The notes below the pieces were generated by a model. The model saw only the letters and a program-made list of their open reading frames with translations. It was not told the DNA's origin and made no database searches. From assembly GCA_029287755.1 (NCBI GenBank), contig JARFQM010000422.1:1-12970 (forward strand): 12,970 bases of DNA, read 5' to 3'. Below are positions 1 through 6,583 of this stretch, in pieces. Position 1 is the stretch's first letter. Each line of letters begins with the position of its first letter. Position numbers and translations under genes: made by a program. The stretch comes from Desulfofustis sp. Lineage in GTDB: Bacteria > Desulfobacterota > Desulfobulbia > Desulfobulbales > Desulfocapsaceae.

Positions 1-792
1 GCTTACAAAGGTGGCGCCGACACCAAAGGTTGTAACATCTTCGTCAGTACCGCGATACATCCCACCCGGTATTGTGGCAATGCGGTAATAAGGATTATCG
101 GCGACCAGCTTCTCTACCTCCGGTCCGGTGACGTTGACCAAAACGGAATCGCATGATGTGGTCGCTTCTTTGATCGAGCCGCTAGGATGCCCAACAGTAA
201 AAACAAACGCATCGATTTTGTTATCGCACAGTGCATTTGACTGCTCGGCGGACTTCAGTTCTGAGGCTAATTTGAAATCGCTCATCTGCCACCCAAGTGC
301 ACCCATCAACACTTCCATGGTACCGCGCTGACCTGAACCGGGATTACCCACATTGACACGTTTACCCTTGAGGTCTGCAAAATTTTTAATACCTGAGTCG
401 GCCCGGGCGACCACGGTAAAAGGCTCGGGATGTACCGAGAACACAGCCCGCAGGTCCTTGTTTGGCCCCTTGTCCTGAAACCTGCTGCTACCGTTGTAGG
501 CATGATACTGCCAATCGGACTGAGCGACACCCATATCCAGCTCGCCGGAAGCGATCGCATTGAGGTTGTAGACCGAGCCGCCGGTACTCTCGACCGAGGC
601 CCTGATGCCATGCTCTTTCTTGCCCTTGTTAACCAGACGGGCAATAGCGCCGCCGGTCGGATAGTAGACACCGGTTACACCGCCGGTTCCGATGGTCACG
701 AAGGTGGTGTCACTGACTGCCGCAGAACTGAACACCATGACAAAACCCAGAGTCAGAGCCGCCAATAATGATGCTTTTCTTTTCATACTCAT
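1..792 (-). CDS. TAXI family TRAP transporter solute-binding protein (3' end outside the window)
   Basis: Periplasmic receptor of the TAXI class of TRAP transporters, which pass a carboxylate-type substrate to a fused DctQM-like permease driven by an ion gradient. 264 codons are present and the frame stays open to the window edge. Family members are about 320 residues, so roughly 60 C-terminal residues are missing. Residues 1-25 form a signal peptide (KRK, a hydrophobic core, then a small-residue cleavage region). The mature start carries the family hallmark [25 protein letters not shown] segment (first part [14 protein letters not shown]), followed by [13 protein letters not shown] and [26 protein letters not shown] ribosome site at 795-802 serves either ATG 792 or ATG 786; I chose the first. 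The substrate cannot be read from sequence. The permease would be expected downstream, outside the window. Family assignment is firm. Confidence 0.93.
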   Translation of the reverse strand, partial: MSMKRKASLLAALTLGFVMVFSSAAVSDTTFVTIGTGGVTGVYYPTGGAIARLVNKGKKEHGIRASVESTGGSVYNLNAIASGELDMGVAQSDWQYHAYNGSSRFQDKGPNKDLRAVFSVHPEPFTVVARADSGIKNFADLKGKRVNVGNPGSGQRGTMEVLMGALGWQMSDFKLASELKSAEQSNALCDNKIDAFVFTVGHPSGSIKEATTSCDSVLVNVTGPEVEKLVADNPYYRIATIPGGMYRGTDEDVTTFGVGATFVS

Positions 793-852
793 ACTCCCTC
801 CTGTTTGAGTTTAAAGACTATCTCTCAAATAAATCCTACCCAAGAGACACTG

Positions 853-950
853 GCCGGTCACCGGCAACGGTAACCGAAAGAACCGTTTAAATTAAAAACA
901 GTGGTCGAAAGAAGAGATGCCGCAGTGTGAACGGCATCGACTGCCTTCAC
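853..950 (-). other. Structured 5' leader of the TAXI receptor mRNA
   Basis: Several inverted repeats are crowded into the leader. GATGCCG/CGGCATC (916-938, 7 bp, 9-base loop) overlaps and excludes a second hairpin made of TTCAC/GTGAA and TGCC/GGCA (927-950). Nearer the gene are the near-perfect palindrome GCCGGTCACCGGC (853-865) and AACGGT/ACCGTT (866-887). None is followed by a T-run on the minus strand, so they are not terminators. They could affect mRNA stability or form a ligand-sensing leader. I recognise no known riboswitch class here. Confidence 0.35.
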
Positions 951-1003
951 CTGTTTCCAATGAGATCTCCACATCTCCATCGGAAAAGCATTAAGGTGTA
1001 AAT

Positions 1004-1033
1004 ATTAATCACAAAATTTACCCCATAAGTCAA
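1004..1033 (-). promoter_or_regulatory. Probable sigma-70 promoter of the TAXI receptor gene
   Basis: Reading the minus strand, TTGACT (1033-1028) is followed after 18 bases by ATTAAT (1009-1004). That is 5/6 and 4/6 agreement with the sigma-70 consensus, in an AT-rich setting. Transcription would start near 997, giving an unusually long leader of about 205 bases before ATG 792. Inferred from sequence only. Confidence 0.4.
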
Positions 1034-1096
1034 GCCATTTCCCGCTAGAGACCAGCAACACGAGGAGACCGCTTAACGGATAAAACAATAATCATT

Positions 1097-1177
1097 TTGA
1101 CACCTTCTGCAAAAATTTCTTAAACTTCCGTAAGGAGAAACCATTTGCTTGACAAAGGTACATCTTGGAGGTAATGA
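1097..1177 (+). promoter_or_regulatory. Candidate promoter region of the ATP-grasp/radical SAM operon
   Basis: Two perfect TTGACA hexamers lie 52 bases apart, at 1097-1102 and 1149-1154. With 17-base spacers the partners are TTAAAC (1120-1125, 3/6) and TAATGA (1172-1177, 2/6), so the -10 matches are poor. The second would start transcription near 1184, just before the structured leader. An activator-dependent promoter is possible. Weak call. Confidence 0.28.
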
Positions 1178-1214
1178 GAGCTTAATCTGACCAGTTCTCC
1201 ATTCCTATTCTTCG

Positions 1215-1373
1215 TGGAAGGCAGCGGGATACGGAACTGGTTGCGAACCCTGGACCGGTAACCTGAATTTCGGCAGCCACTGGGTCTTCCTCGGATGAGC
1301 CGTTTCAGACGAACAGCCCCGTTCAAAGCGGGGACCCCGCGCAGGGAAGGTGCAAGACACGGATCGAACCGCC
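1215..1373 (+). ncRNA. Candidate riboswitch, divergent cobalamin-riboswitch-like leader
   Basis: Conserved-looking blocks of the cobalamin element occur in the right order: GGGATAC (1226-1232, for GGGAA), GGTTGCGAACCC (1239-1250, for GGTGcGAAtCC), CCGGTAACC (1255-1263), GCCACTGGG (1276-1284), GGGAAGG (1344-1350), and AAGACA.GGAT..A.CCGCC (1354-1373, a degraded AAGCCAGGAGACCTGCC box). GCA.CC (1273-1278 region) can pair with GGTGC (1349-1353) to close the stem holding ACTG and GGGAA, as expected for this class. CGGGG (1329-1333) can pair with CCCCG (1317-1321), or alternatively 1328-1333 with 1335-1340. The leader runs straight into an intrinsic terminator, which fits transcriptional control. 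The final box is poor, so another leader class is possible. Order of blocks is seen; ligand is inference. Confidence 0.4.
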
Positions 1374-1407
1374 ATTGCGGCATACGATCAGTGTCTTTTT
1401 TGTTTTT
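1354..1407 (+). terminator. Strong intrinsic terminator/attenuator in the operon leader
   Basis: Stem of 16 pairs in three blocks: AAGACAC (1354-1360) with GTGTCTT (1391-1397), GATCG (1362-1366) with CGATC (1385-1389), and CCGC (1369-1372) with GCGG (1377-1380), closed by a CATT loop. It is followed by TTTT, G, TTTTT (1398-1407). It sits 54 bases before ATG 1462. No plus-strand gene precedes it, so it most likely attenuates the operon. Its 5' arm overlaps the last box of the candidate riboswitch, which would couple folding to termination. Confidence 0.75.
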
Positions 1408-1461
1408 ATGGTTCTGGCCAGGCAGGCTGTGACCAGATGAACGGGTAGAGGAAATAAGCAC

Positions 1462-2889
1462 ATGGTTCTGGAAGACGACGAGATTCTGTTTACTAACTTC
1501 ACCTACAATCCTGACTACTACTACTTTCTCTATGTAGGCGAGCTGAAAACCTACAGCCTCAACTACTTCGTTCAGGAAGCCCTGGCTCACCGGATTCCCA
1601 AACGTCAAATTCGGTTCATCTCGATCATCCCCGATGTCTGCATTCAGTACAACTATGCCAACATCATCGTCATCAACCCCTTCGGCGGTGAGGAACTGAT
1701 CTCCGACCACAGCTTTGTGCAAAACGGTCAGGAACCTCGCCATAGTTGGAGAATAGATACCGCCAAATTCATGAGTGCGGTGTCCAACTCCCGAGTCATT
1801 CGCGAATTGATAGACCGAATTCTCGAGCGCCAGAATCAGCTCTACATAAATCTTTATGAAAGTGTCCTGGAGATGACCCTCGACAAGATCGACCGGGTAT
1901 CGATCCTCGGCCCTGACAAATATCTGGCCCGGCAGTTCAACAACAAGATTGCCCAGTACAAGGCGCTGGAAGGGATAGTGCCGTTGGCCGAGCATAAAAT
2001 CTGTGAAAACTGGGAATGTTTGCTGAGGATCACCGCCGATCTCAGGGATCGATGGACGGACGGTATCTTTGTCAGCGGCGCCTATTCGGCGGCCGGCATC
2101 AATTCGGCCGTCACCTTCAACCAGAACCAGGTGGAGCAGAAATTCGGCAATACCAACGATGTCTACCTGATCTCCCGTTTCATTCCGCATCAGCTCGATC
2201 CCACCGTCCTGGCTGTGGTCGCCAACGAAGAAGATGTCTACATCGCCGGGGTGGCAGATCAGGTGATCGTCGACGGCAATCGCTTTATCGGCTCTAAATT
2301 CCCTTCAACCGTCAACGGCGAACAGCGCCTGAAACTTTATGACTACACCACCAAGGTCGGCAAGATGCTGGGCCGTAAGGGATATCGCGGCATTTTCGGC
2401 TGTGACTACCTGATCGACAACGACGGCAACGTCTACTTCCTGGAGATCAACGCCAGGAAACAGGGCACCACCCTGGAGTTCTGCTTCACCCTGGAACAGT
2501 CCCTGCCCGAAGGCTCACCCATGCTGCCGGAACTGGAATATTACGCAGTGACCGAGAACAGATTTCCGCCCCACGTCATGGAGATGGGTGACAATATAAG
2601 AAATATCCATTGGGGTACCTACAACTACAAAATAGAAAGCAAGAAACTGACCACCGGCTACATTCCTCAAAACCCCTACGAACGGGAAACCTTCAGAAAG
2701 GTCGCCAACGGCGAGCTGATCAAGGATTTCGTCATACTCGAGCACCCGGGCACCAATTTTCTGGTCATGCCGGGCAGTTTTCTGGCCCGTGTGGTTTCGG
2801 TGGCCAAAAACCGGGACGATGTCGACGAGGGGCTGTGTCAGGGCGTCGGCTTCATCAGACAAACGATAATTGAGGCTGAAAGACAATGA
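1462..2889 (+). CDS. ATP-grasp superfamily protein (putative carboxylate-amine ligase)
   Basis: ATP-grasp enzymes activate a carboxylate as an acyl phosphate and join it to an amine or thiol. This 475-residue protein has a pre-ATP-grasp region (about 1-145), an ATP-binding start with GPDKYLARQFNNK (about 150-162), a glycine/serine-rich loop VSGAYSAAG (about 207-215), and the metal and nucleotide site D315 plus EINAR (E328, N330), matching the GxD...EINPR signature. A tail of about 130 residues ending in EAERQ resembles nothing I know. Substrates cannot be read from sequence. ATG 1462 is preceded by GAGG at 1449-1452. The stop overlaps the next start as ATGA, so the two are probably translated together and work together. 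The fold is fairly sure; the ligase role is inference from the fold and the aminomutase neighbour. Confidence 0.85.
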   Translation: MVLEDDEILFTNFTYNPDYYYFLYVGELKTYSLNYFVQEALAHRIPKRQIRFISIIPDVCIQYNYANIIVINPFGGEELISDHSFVQNGQEPRHSWRIDTAKFMSAVSNSRVIRELIDRILERQNQLYINLYESVLEMTLDKIDRVSILGPDKYLARQFNNKIAQYKALEGIVPLAEHKICENWECLLRITADLRDRWTDGIFVSGAYSAAGINSAVTFNQNQVEQKFGNTNDVYLISRFIPHQLDPTVLAVVANEEDVYIAGVADQVIVDGNRFIGSKFPSTVNGEQRLKLYDYTTKVGKMLGRKGYRGIFGCDYLIDNDGNVYFLEINARKQGTTLEFCFTLEQSLPEGSPMLPELEYYAVTENRFPPHVMEMGDNIRNIHWGTYNYKIESKKLTTGYIPQNPYERETFRKVANGELIKDFVILEHPGTNFLVMPGSFLARVVSVAKNRDDVDEGLCQGVGFIRQTIIEAERQ

Positions 2890-4469
2890 GCGATAATGGC
2901 GACGCCGCCTCATCTGAGCTGGCGCTGGACGACTATACGAGAACACTGCTGGAAACGTTGCAGCCTGCCGGCGAACAGGTCGGCGACCCGGGGGAGGAAG
3001 CCCGTCTCAGGGCTGACCAACTGCTGGCCAGGGCCAGCGGGGCGGAACTGACCGAGCCGATTGTCGAACTCTTCACCTTTCTGCTGCATTGCCGGCGGCA
3101 GCATCACTTTGCCCCGGAGGCTTTCGGCATCCGTCCGGAAACGTTGGAGAGGCTTGCCCTGAAGCACCAGCAGATTGACGAACATATGGTCAGCATCGGC
3201 GGGCGGCTGACCCAGGCCCTGCCCATTGCCGCCGAGGCCAATGACCGGGTGGACGCCTATCTGCAGGAGAAGGACGAGGTGGCGCCAAGCGGCATTGAAT
3301 TGTGGGATAGTATCCTGGAAAACCAGGCCAGGATAAAGCGCAGGCTGAATATGTCGGACGCTGAGTGGGACTCGTTTCCAGGTCAGATAAGACATGCCGT
3401 CGACTCCATCGAAACCCTGGCCGAGCTGATCGACCTGCCGCCCGAAGCCGCAAGCTCGGTTGCCAGGGTCACCAAAGAATACCGGATGCGTCTGACCCCC
3501 TACTATACCAGCCTGATCAGGCCCGGTATGGTCAACGATCCGGTCATGCTCCAGTCGATTCCCACCGGTGAAATGATCGATAACGCCGGCATAGAAATCC
3601 CGCCCGTGGCCGCCGACCATTCGCCGGCCCGGCTCATCGATCAGTTTTACCCCCGGGTGGTGACCATCAAGGCCACCAACATGTGCGCCATGTACTGCAC
3701 CCACTGCCTGCGCATCGCCCACATCGGCCGCAAGGACAAGATCTACTCCCGGGAGGCCTATCGCGAGGCGCTCGATTATATAAGGGCCAACGAACGCATC
3801 AGGGACGTCCTGGTCACCGGCGGAGACGCCTTCGTGCTGCCCAACTCGATGCTCGACTGGCTGCTCGAGCAATTGGATGAAATCGACCACGTGAAAGTCA
3901 AACGGCTCGGCACCAGGGTCCCGGTAACGGCGCCCATGCGGGTCGATGACGAATTACTCGACATCATAGAAAAGAGCAACGACAGAAAACCGATCAGGGT
4001 GGTGACCCAGATCAATACCGCCCAGGAGATAACCCCGGTGTCGCGCGACACTTTCCGGCGTCTTTCCAAACGCAGTTTTACGGTGCTCAACCAGGCCGTA
4101 CTGCTTAAAGGCATCAACGACACCCGGGTAAAGATGTGGAAACTCTGCGAAACGATCCAGGAAGCCTATGTCAGGACCTATTACATCTTCAACTGCAGCT
4201 ATCGCAACCCGCAGTTCACTCATTTCCGCGTGCCGCTCGAGGTCGGCAGAGACATCGTCGAATCCATGTACGGCAACATCTCGGGTGATGCAATTCCGCG
4301 CTACATCGCCACCGCCGGCGGCAAGATCCCGCTGCACCGCTCCAACGTCGTGCGTGAGGAGGACACCAGCTATACCTTGAGGAAACCATGGAACGGCGAG
4401 GAAGTCAGTTACCCCGATGCCGACCCGGCACTCTACGGCAGCAAGGACTTCGCTTTCAGTAAATACTGA
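2886..4469 (+). CDS. KamA-like radical SAM/PLP amino acid 2,3-aminomutase, substrate unknown
   Basis: Member of the lysine 2,3-aminomutase family, in which a 5'-deoxyadenosyl radical from SAM and PLP move an alpha-amino group to the beta carbon. The radical SAM cysteines are C267, C271 and C274 (CAMYCTHC). VTGGDAF follows near residue 315. The PLP lysine is K480 in TAGGKIPL. LTPYYTSLI, NDPV and FRVPLEVG match the LAM core. The 527-residue length exceeds the usual 400-450 because of about 120 extra helical N-terminal residues. From a remembered alignment, the two LAM aspartates that hold the lysine epsilon-amine (D293 and D330 of the Clostridium subterminale enzyme) correspond to S438 and A475, so lysine is unlikely to bind in the usual way. 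ATG overlaps the upstream stop (ATGA), with no strong ribosome site of its own. Family is sure, reaction is likely, substrate is unknown. Confidence 0.92.
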   Translation: MSDNGDAASSELALDDYTRTLLETLQPAGEQVGDPGEEARLRADQLLARASGAELTEPIVELFTFLLHCRRQHHFAPEAFGIRPETLERLALKHQQIDEHMVSIGGRLTQALPIAAEANDRVDAYLQEKDEVAPSGIELWDSILENQARIKRRLNMSDAEWDSFPGQIRHAVDSIETLAELIDLPPEAASSVARVTKEYRMRLTPYYTSLIRPGMVNDPVMLQSIPTGEMIDNAGIEIPPVAADHSPARLIDQFYPRVVTIKATNMCAMYCTHCLRIAHIGRKDKIYSREAYREALDYIRANERIRDVLVTGGDAFVLPNSMLDWLLEQLDEIDHVKVKRLGTRVPVTAPMRVDDELLDIIEKSNDRKPIRVVTQINTAQEITPVSRDTFRRLSKRSFTVLNQAVLLKGINDTRVKMWKLCETIQEAYVRTYYIFNCSYRNPQFTHFRVPLEVGRDIVESMYGNISGDAIPRYIATAGGKIPLHRSNVVREEDTSYTLRKPWNGEEVSYPDADPALYGSKDFAFSKY

Positions 4470-4479
4470 TCCATAGAAT

Positions 4480-4505
4480 GGGGACACACTACACATCGTG
4501 TCCCC
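4480..4505 (+). repeat. REP-like palindrome, copy 1
   Basis: GGGGACAC (4480-4487) and GTGTCCCC (4498-4505) flank a 10-base centre. It begins 10 bases after the stop of the aminomutase gene. The whole 26-base unit is the reverse complement of copy 2 with a single mismatch. There is no T-run after it. It may serve as a 3' stabiliser of the operon mRNA. Confidence 0.7.
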
Positions 4506-4563
4506 GCCATCAAGCAGCATGTGCAATCGGCCTGCAGTGTCTCAAGGTAAGCATCATCGCTAT

Positions 4564-4589
4564 GGGGACACGATGGGTAGTGTGTCCCC
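4564..4589 (-). repeat. REP-like palindrome, copy 2 (inverted)
   Basis: GGGGACAC (4564-4571) and GTGTCCCC (4582-4589), the inverted partner of copy 1, separated from it by 58 bases. This arrangement resembles the paired REPs moved by REP-associated tyrosine transposases (RAYT, IS200-like). No transposase lies in the window. The mobile origin is inference. Confidence 0.7.
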
Positions 4590-4599
4590 TAAAAATAGA

Positions 4600-4627
4600 A
4601 AAGCCCCCGGCAGTGACCGGGGGCTTT
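4600..4627 (-). terminator. Intrinsic terminator of the hibernation factor gene
   Basis: An 11-bp GC-rich stem, AAAGCCCCCGG (4600-4610) with CCGGGGGCTTT (4617-4627), and a 6-base loop. Read on the minus strand it is followed by CTTTTCTATTTTT, a good U-tract, 21 bases beyond the minus-strand stop. On the plus strand the tract is weaker (GAGCTTTTAATTT), but it may also stop read-through from the aminomutase operon. Confidence 0.85.
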
Positions 4628-4648
4628 GAGCTTTTAATTTGAGTTCGA

Positions 4649-5182
4649 TTATTTGGCGACTCTCACCCAGGATGCCTGGGGGCCTTTGTCCCCGAGCGAC
4701 TCTCCGTAGATGACGCTGTCGCCCTCGACGAGGTCGTCTATCTCGGCATTTTTCAGCGCGTTCTCGTGGAAGTAGATCTCCCGGTCGTCATAGGTGGTGA
4801 TGAATCCGTACGATTCATGAGGGGAGACCTTGTTGATCACGCCGACGCTGTCACCAGCGTTGGCAGGTTCCGCCTGCTTCTTGCTTTTCCTCTTCTTTCT
4901 GAGAATTTCCTTGAGCTGTAAGGTTAGAACATCGAATGCCTCGATAAGCAGGGGGCGCACAGGCTCCCCTTTTCTGGTTACTACCACTGTGTCGTTTGGC
5001 ACCGAAGCCACAATCTTGACTTCGTAACCGCCCTCTTTATGGTGAGTCGTGGCTGCAATCGACACTCTGAGGTGGAGAACGAAACTGGCATAGTTTTTAA
5101 GCAGTTTCTCCTTTTCCTCTTCTATTTTCATCTGCCAGCCTTTCTTCAACTCAACATTGCGGGCTTCGACTTTCAGTTCCAT
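4649..5182 (-). CDS. HPF/RaiA ribosome hibernation domain fused to a cold-shock domain
   Basis: Predicted cytoplasmic ribosome-associated factor of 177 residues. Residues 1-100 resemble the hibernation promoting factor (sigma-54 modulation/RaiA) fold: MELKVEARNVEL start, basic helix with KIEEEKEKLLKNY, HLRVSIA and HKEGGYEVKIV strands, and a helix ending in KKRKSKK. A short linker leads to a cold-shock domain (about 112-177) with GVINKVSPHESYGFIT as an RNP1-like segment and EIYFHENAL as RNP2. It may protect idle 70S ribosomes, with the cold-shock part binding RNA; that dual role is inference. I chose ATG 5182 because GGAGGAA precedes it by about 6 bases and MELKVEARN is the normal family start. 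An upstream in-frame ATG at 5230 lacks such a site. The gene stands alone with its own terminator. Confidence 0.88.
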   Translation of the reverse strand: MELKVEARNVELKKGWQMKIEEEKEKLLKNYASFVLHLRVSIAATTHHKEGGYEVKIVASVPNDTVVVTRKGEPVRPLLIEAFDVLTLQLKEILRKKRKSKKQAEPANAGDSVGVINKVSPHESYGFITTYDDREIYFHENALKNAEIDDLVEGDSVIYGESLGDKGPQASWVRVAK

Positions 5183-5551
5183 ATATTTCCTCCATCTGGT
5201 TTTCAGGCAGCATAACACTGCCAAAAACATACGCCCTACGGACGCGCCTCGACCGCTCCGCTTTCCTGAATCCTCCTGGTTTCAGTAAGAAAACGGATGT
5301 AAAACAATTGAATTGTGCTCTGCAGGGATTGGGTTTTGGAAAGAAATAACCGAGGTATCAACACTAGGACTCTCTGAGACTCTTAGACAAGTAACATCTC
5401 TACTTCCTATGTTCATAATATATTATCCGCCTGATCAGAATCAAGCTCACACTGGTAAAATTTCCCCCCGGCATCCCTTTTCCGGGACAAAGGTCTGAAT
5501 TAATAATCTTTTATTTTCAGCCTTCGGGGAATGTGTTATGAATTGGTGATT
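5183..5551. other. Divergent intergenic region between the hibernation factor and hemH
   Basis: No gene recognised. The minus-strand leader of the hibernation factor contains a small hairpin, GGCAG/CTGCC, at about 5205-5221. The plus side has an AT-rich patch (5415-5428) and CCCGG/CCGGG at about 5467-5486 that could fold. No -35/-10 pair is good enough to call for either gene. Confidence 0.5.
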
Positions 5552-6535
5552 ATGAAAGCTGATCAGCATGATTTCAGCACTGGCACCACCACCGGCGTTC
5601 TGCTCCTGAACATGGGAGGTCCTGAAAAACCCCAGGATATCAGACCCTTCCTTTACAATATTTTCTCAGACAGAGAAATCATCAGACTGGGGCCGTCCTT
5701 TCTCCAGAAACCGCTGGCCTGGTTAATCGCCAGAAAACGGGCCCCGAAAAGCAGGGCGACCTACGGCCGGATCGGCGGCGGTTCACCGATTGCCAGGATT
5801 ACCAGAGCCCAGCAACAGGCGTTGCAGAAGAAACTGAGCGAGACCGGAGATTTTATAGTCGCCACCGCCATGCGGTACTGGCACCCCACGACTCGCGAAG
5901 CCCTGAAAAGTCTGGCAGATAAACCGATCGACCGGCTCGTGGCCCTGAGCCTCTATCCCCACTACTCCTGCGCCACCAGTGGCTCATCGCTCAATGAATT
6001 GAAACGCTGCCTGCTGGACCGCCCATTGGGCGGAGAACTGATCGAAATCGGCTCGTGGCCCGAGCATCCCGGCTATGTGGCCTGTCTGGCGGCAAAAATC
6101 ACCCAGGGGCTGCAGCGCTTCGACAGCGAATCGGTTGACCTCGTCTACAGCGCCCACAGTCTGCCGGTATCCTTTATCGAAGAAGGCGACCCCTATGTGG
6201 ATCATTTACAGCGCACCATCGCGGCGGTGGAAAAGATCACCGGGGTGCAGGGCAGGATTTGTTATCAGAGCAGATCCGGCCCGGTCGAGTGGCTGTCGCC
6301 CTCGACCCCCGACACCATAAAATCACTCGGGGAGAAGGGCTGCACCAGCATATTGATGGTGCCGATCAGCTTCGTCTCCGACCACGTGGAGACCCTGGTG
6401 GAAATCAATATGGACTACAAAGAACTCGCCGCCGGGTACGGCATCAGACTGGAGACCACCGCCTCTTTCAACGACGACCCCGATTTCATCGAAGCCCTCA
6501 AGGATATCGTTCTGCAGGCCCTGCACAAAGAGTGA
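5552..6535 (+). CDS. hemH: Ferrochelatase
   Basis: Inserts ferrous iron into a porphyrin; in the classical pathway this is the last step of protoheme synthesis. 327 residues from ATG 5552, the usual length for bacterial HemH. Family motifs in order: GVLLLNMGGP near the N terminus; YGRIGGGSPI; YSAHSLP with the catalytic and metal-binding H202; QSRSGPVEWLSPS; and PISFVSDHVETLVEI with the conserved E280. No extra cysteine-rich C-terminal extension is present. The frame opens at ATG 5531, but GGGGA lies directly against that codon, too close to work. ATG 5552 has GGTG just upstream and gives the shorter N terminus usual in the family. No other heme genes are nearby. It converges on rodA with a 48-base gap and no clear terminator. 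Confidence 0.95.
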   Translation: MKADQHDFSTGTTTGVLLLNMGGPEKPQDIRPFLYNIFSDREIIRLGPSFLQKPLAWLIARKRAPKSRATYGRIGGGSPIARITRAQQQALQKKLSETGDFIVATAMRYWHPTTREALKSLADKPIDRLVALSLYPHYSCATSGSSLNELKRCLLDRPLGGELIEIGSWPEHPGYVACLAAKITQGLQRFDSESVDLVYSAHSLPVSFIEEGDPYVDHLQRTIAAVEKITGVQGRICYQSRSGPVEWLSPSTPDTIKSLGEKGCTSILMVPISFVSDHVETLVEINMDYKELAAGYGIRLETTASFNDDPDFIEALKDIVLQALHKE

Positions 6536-6583
6536 TCAGGCGCTGGACTTATGCCGTTATACACAGGGGCGAGGCCGCGCCGC

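Larger units (their letters stand above)
793..1461. other. 669-base intergenic region between divergent genes
   Basis: No convincing coding sequence. The left part holds the promoter and hairpin-rich leader of the minus-strand TAXI gene. The right part holds the candidate promoters, structured leader RNA and terminator of the plus-strand ATP-grasp/radical SAM operon, annotated separately. A long minus-strand open frame that crosses the right part is antisense to the ATP-grasp gene and is not supported. Confidence 0.7.

Noticed and set aside
1120..1461. Lysine riboswitch as the operon leader
   Set aside because: A lysine sensor would suit a KamA-like gene, but I find none of the conserved lysine-element boxes in order.
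1120..2190. 356-residue minus-strand open frame
   Set aside because: It lies antisense to the ATP-grasp gene and across the structured leader, shows no family motif, and reads as a shadow of the true frame.
2910..3890. 326-residue minus-strand open frame
   Set aside because: Antisense to the radical SAM gene, whose frame carries conserved catalytic motifs; the opposite frame has low-complexity Gly/Val/Asp composition.
5205..5222. Sigma-54-like TTGGCAG...TGCT upstream of the hibernation factor
   Set aside because: The GG to GC spacing is 9 rather than 10 bases, and the site is too close to the start codon; a small hairpin explains the symmetry.
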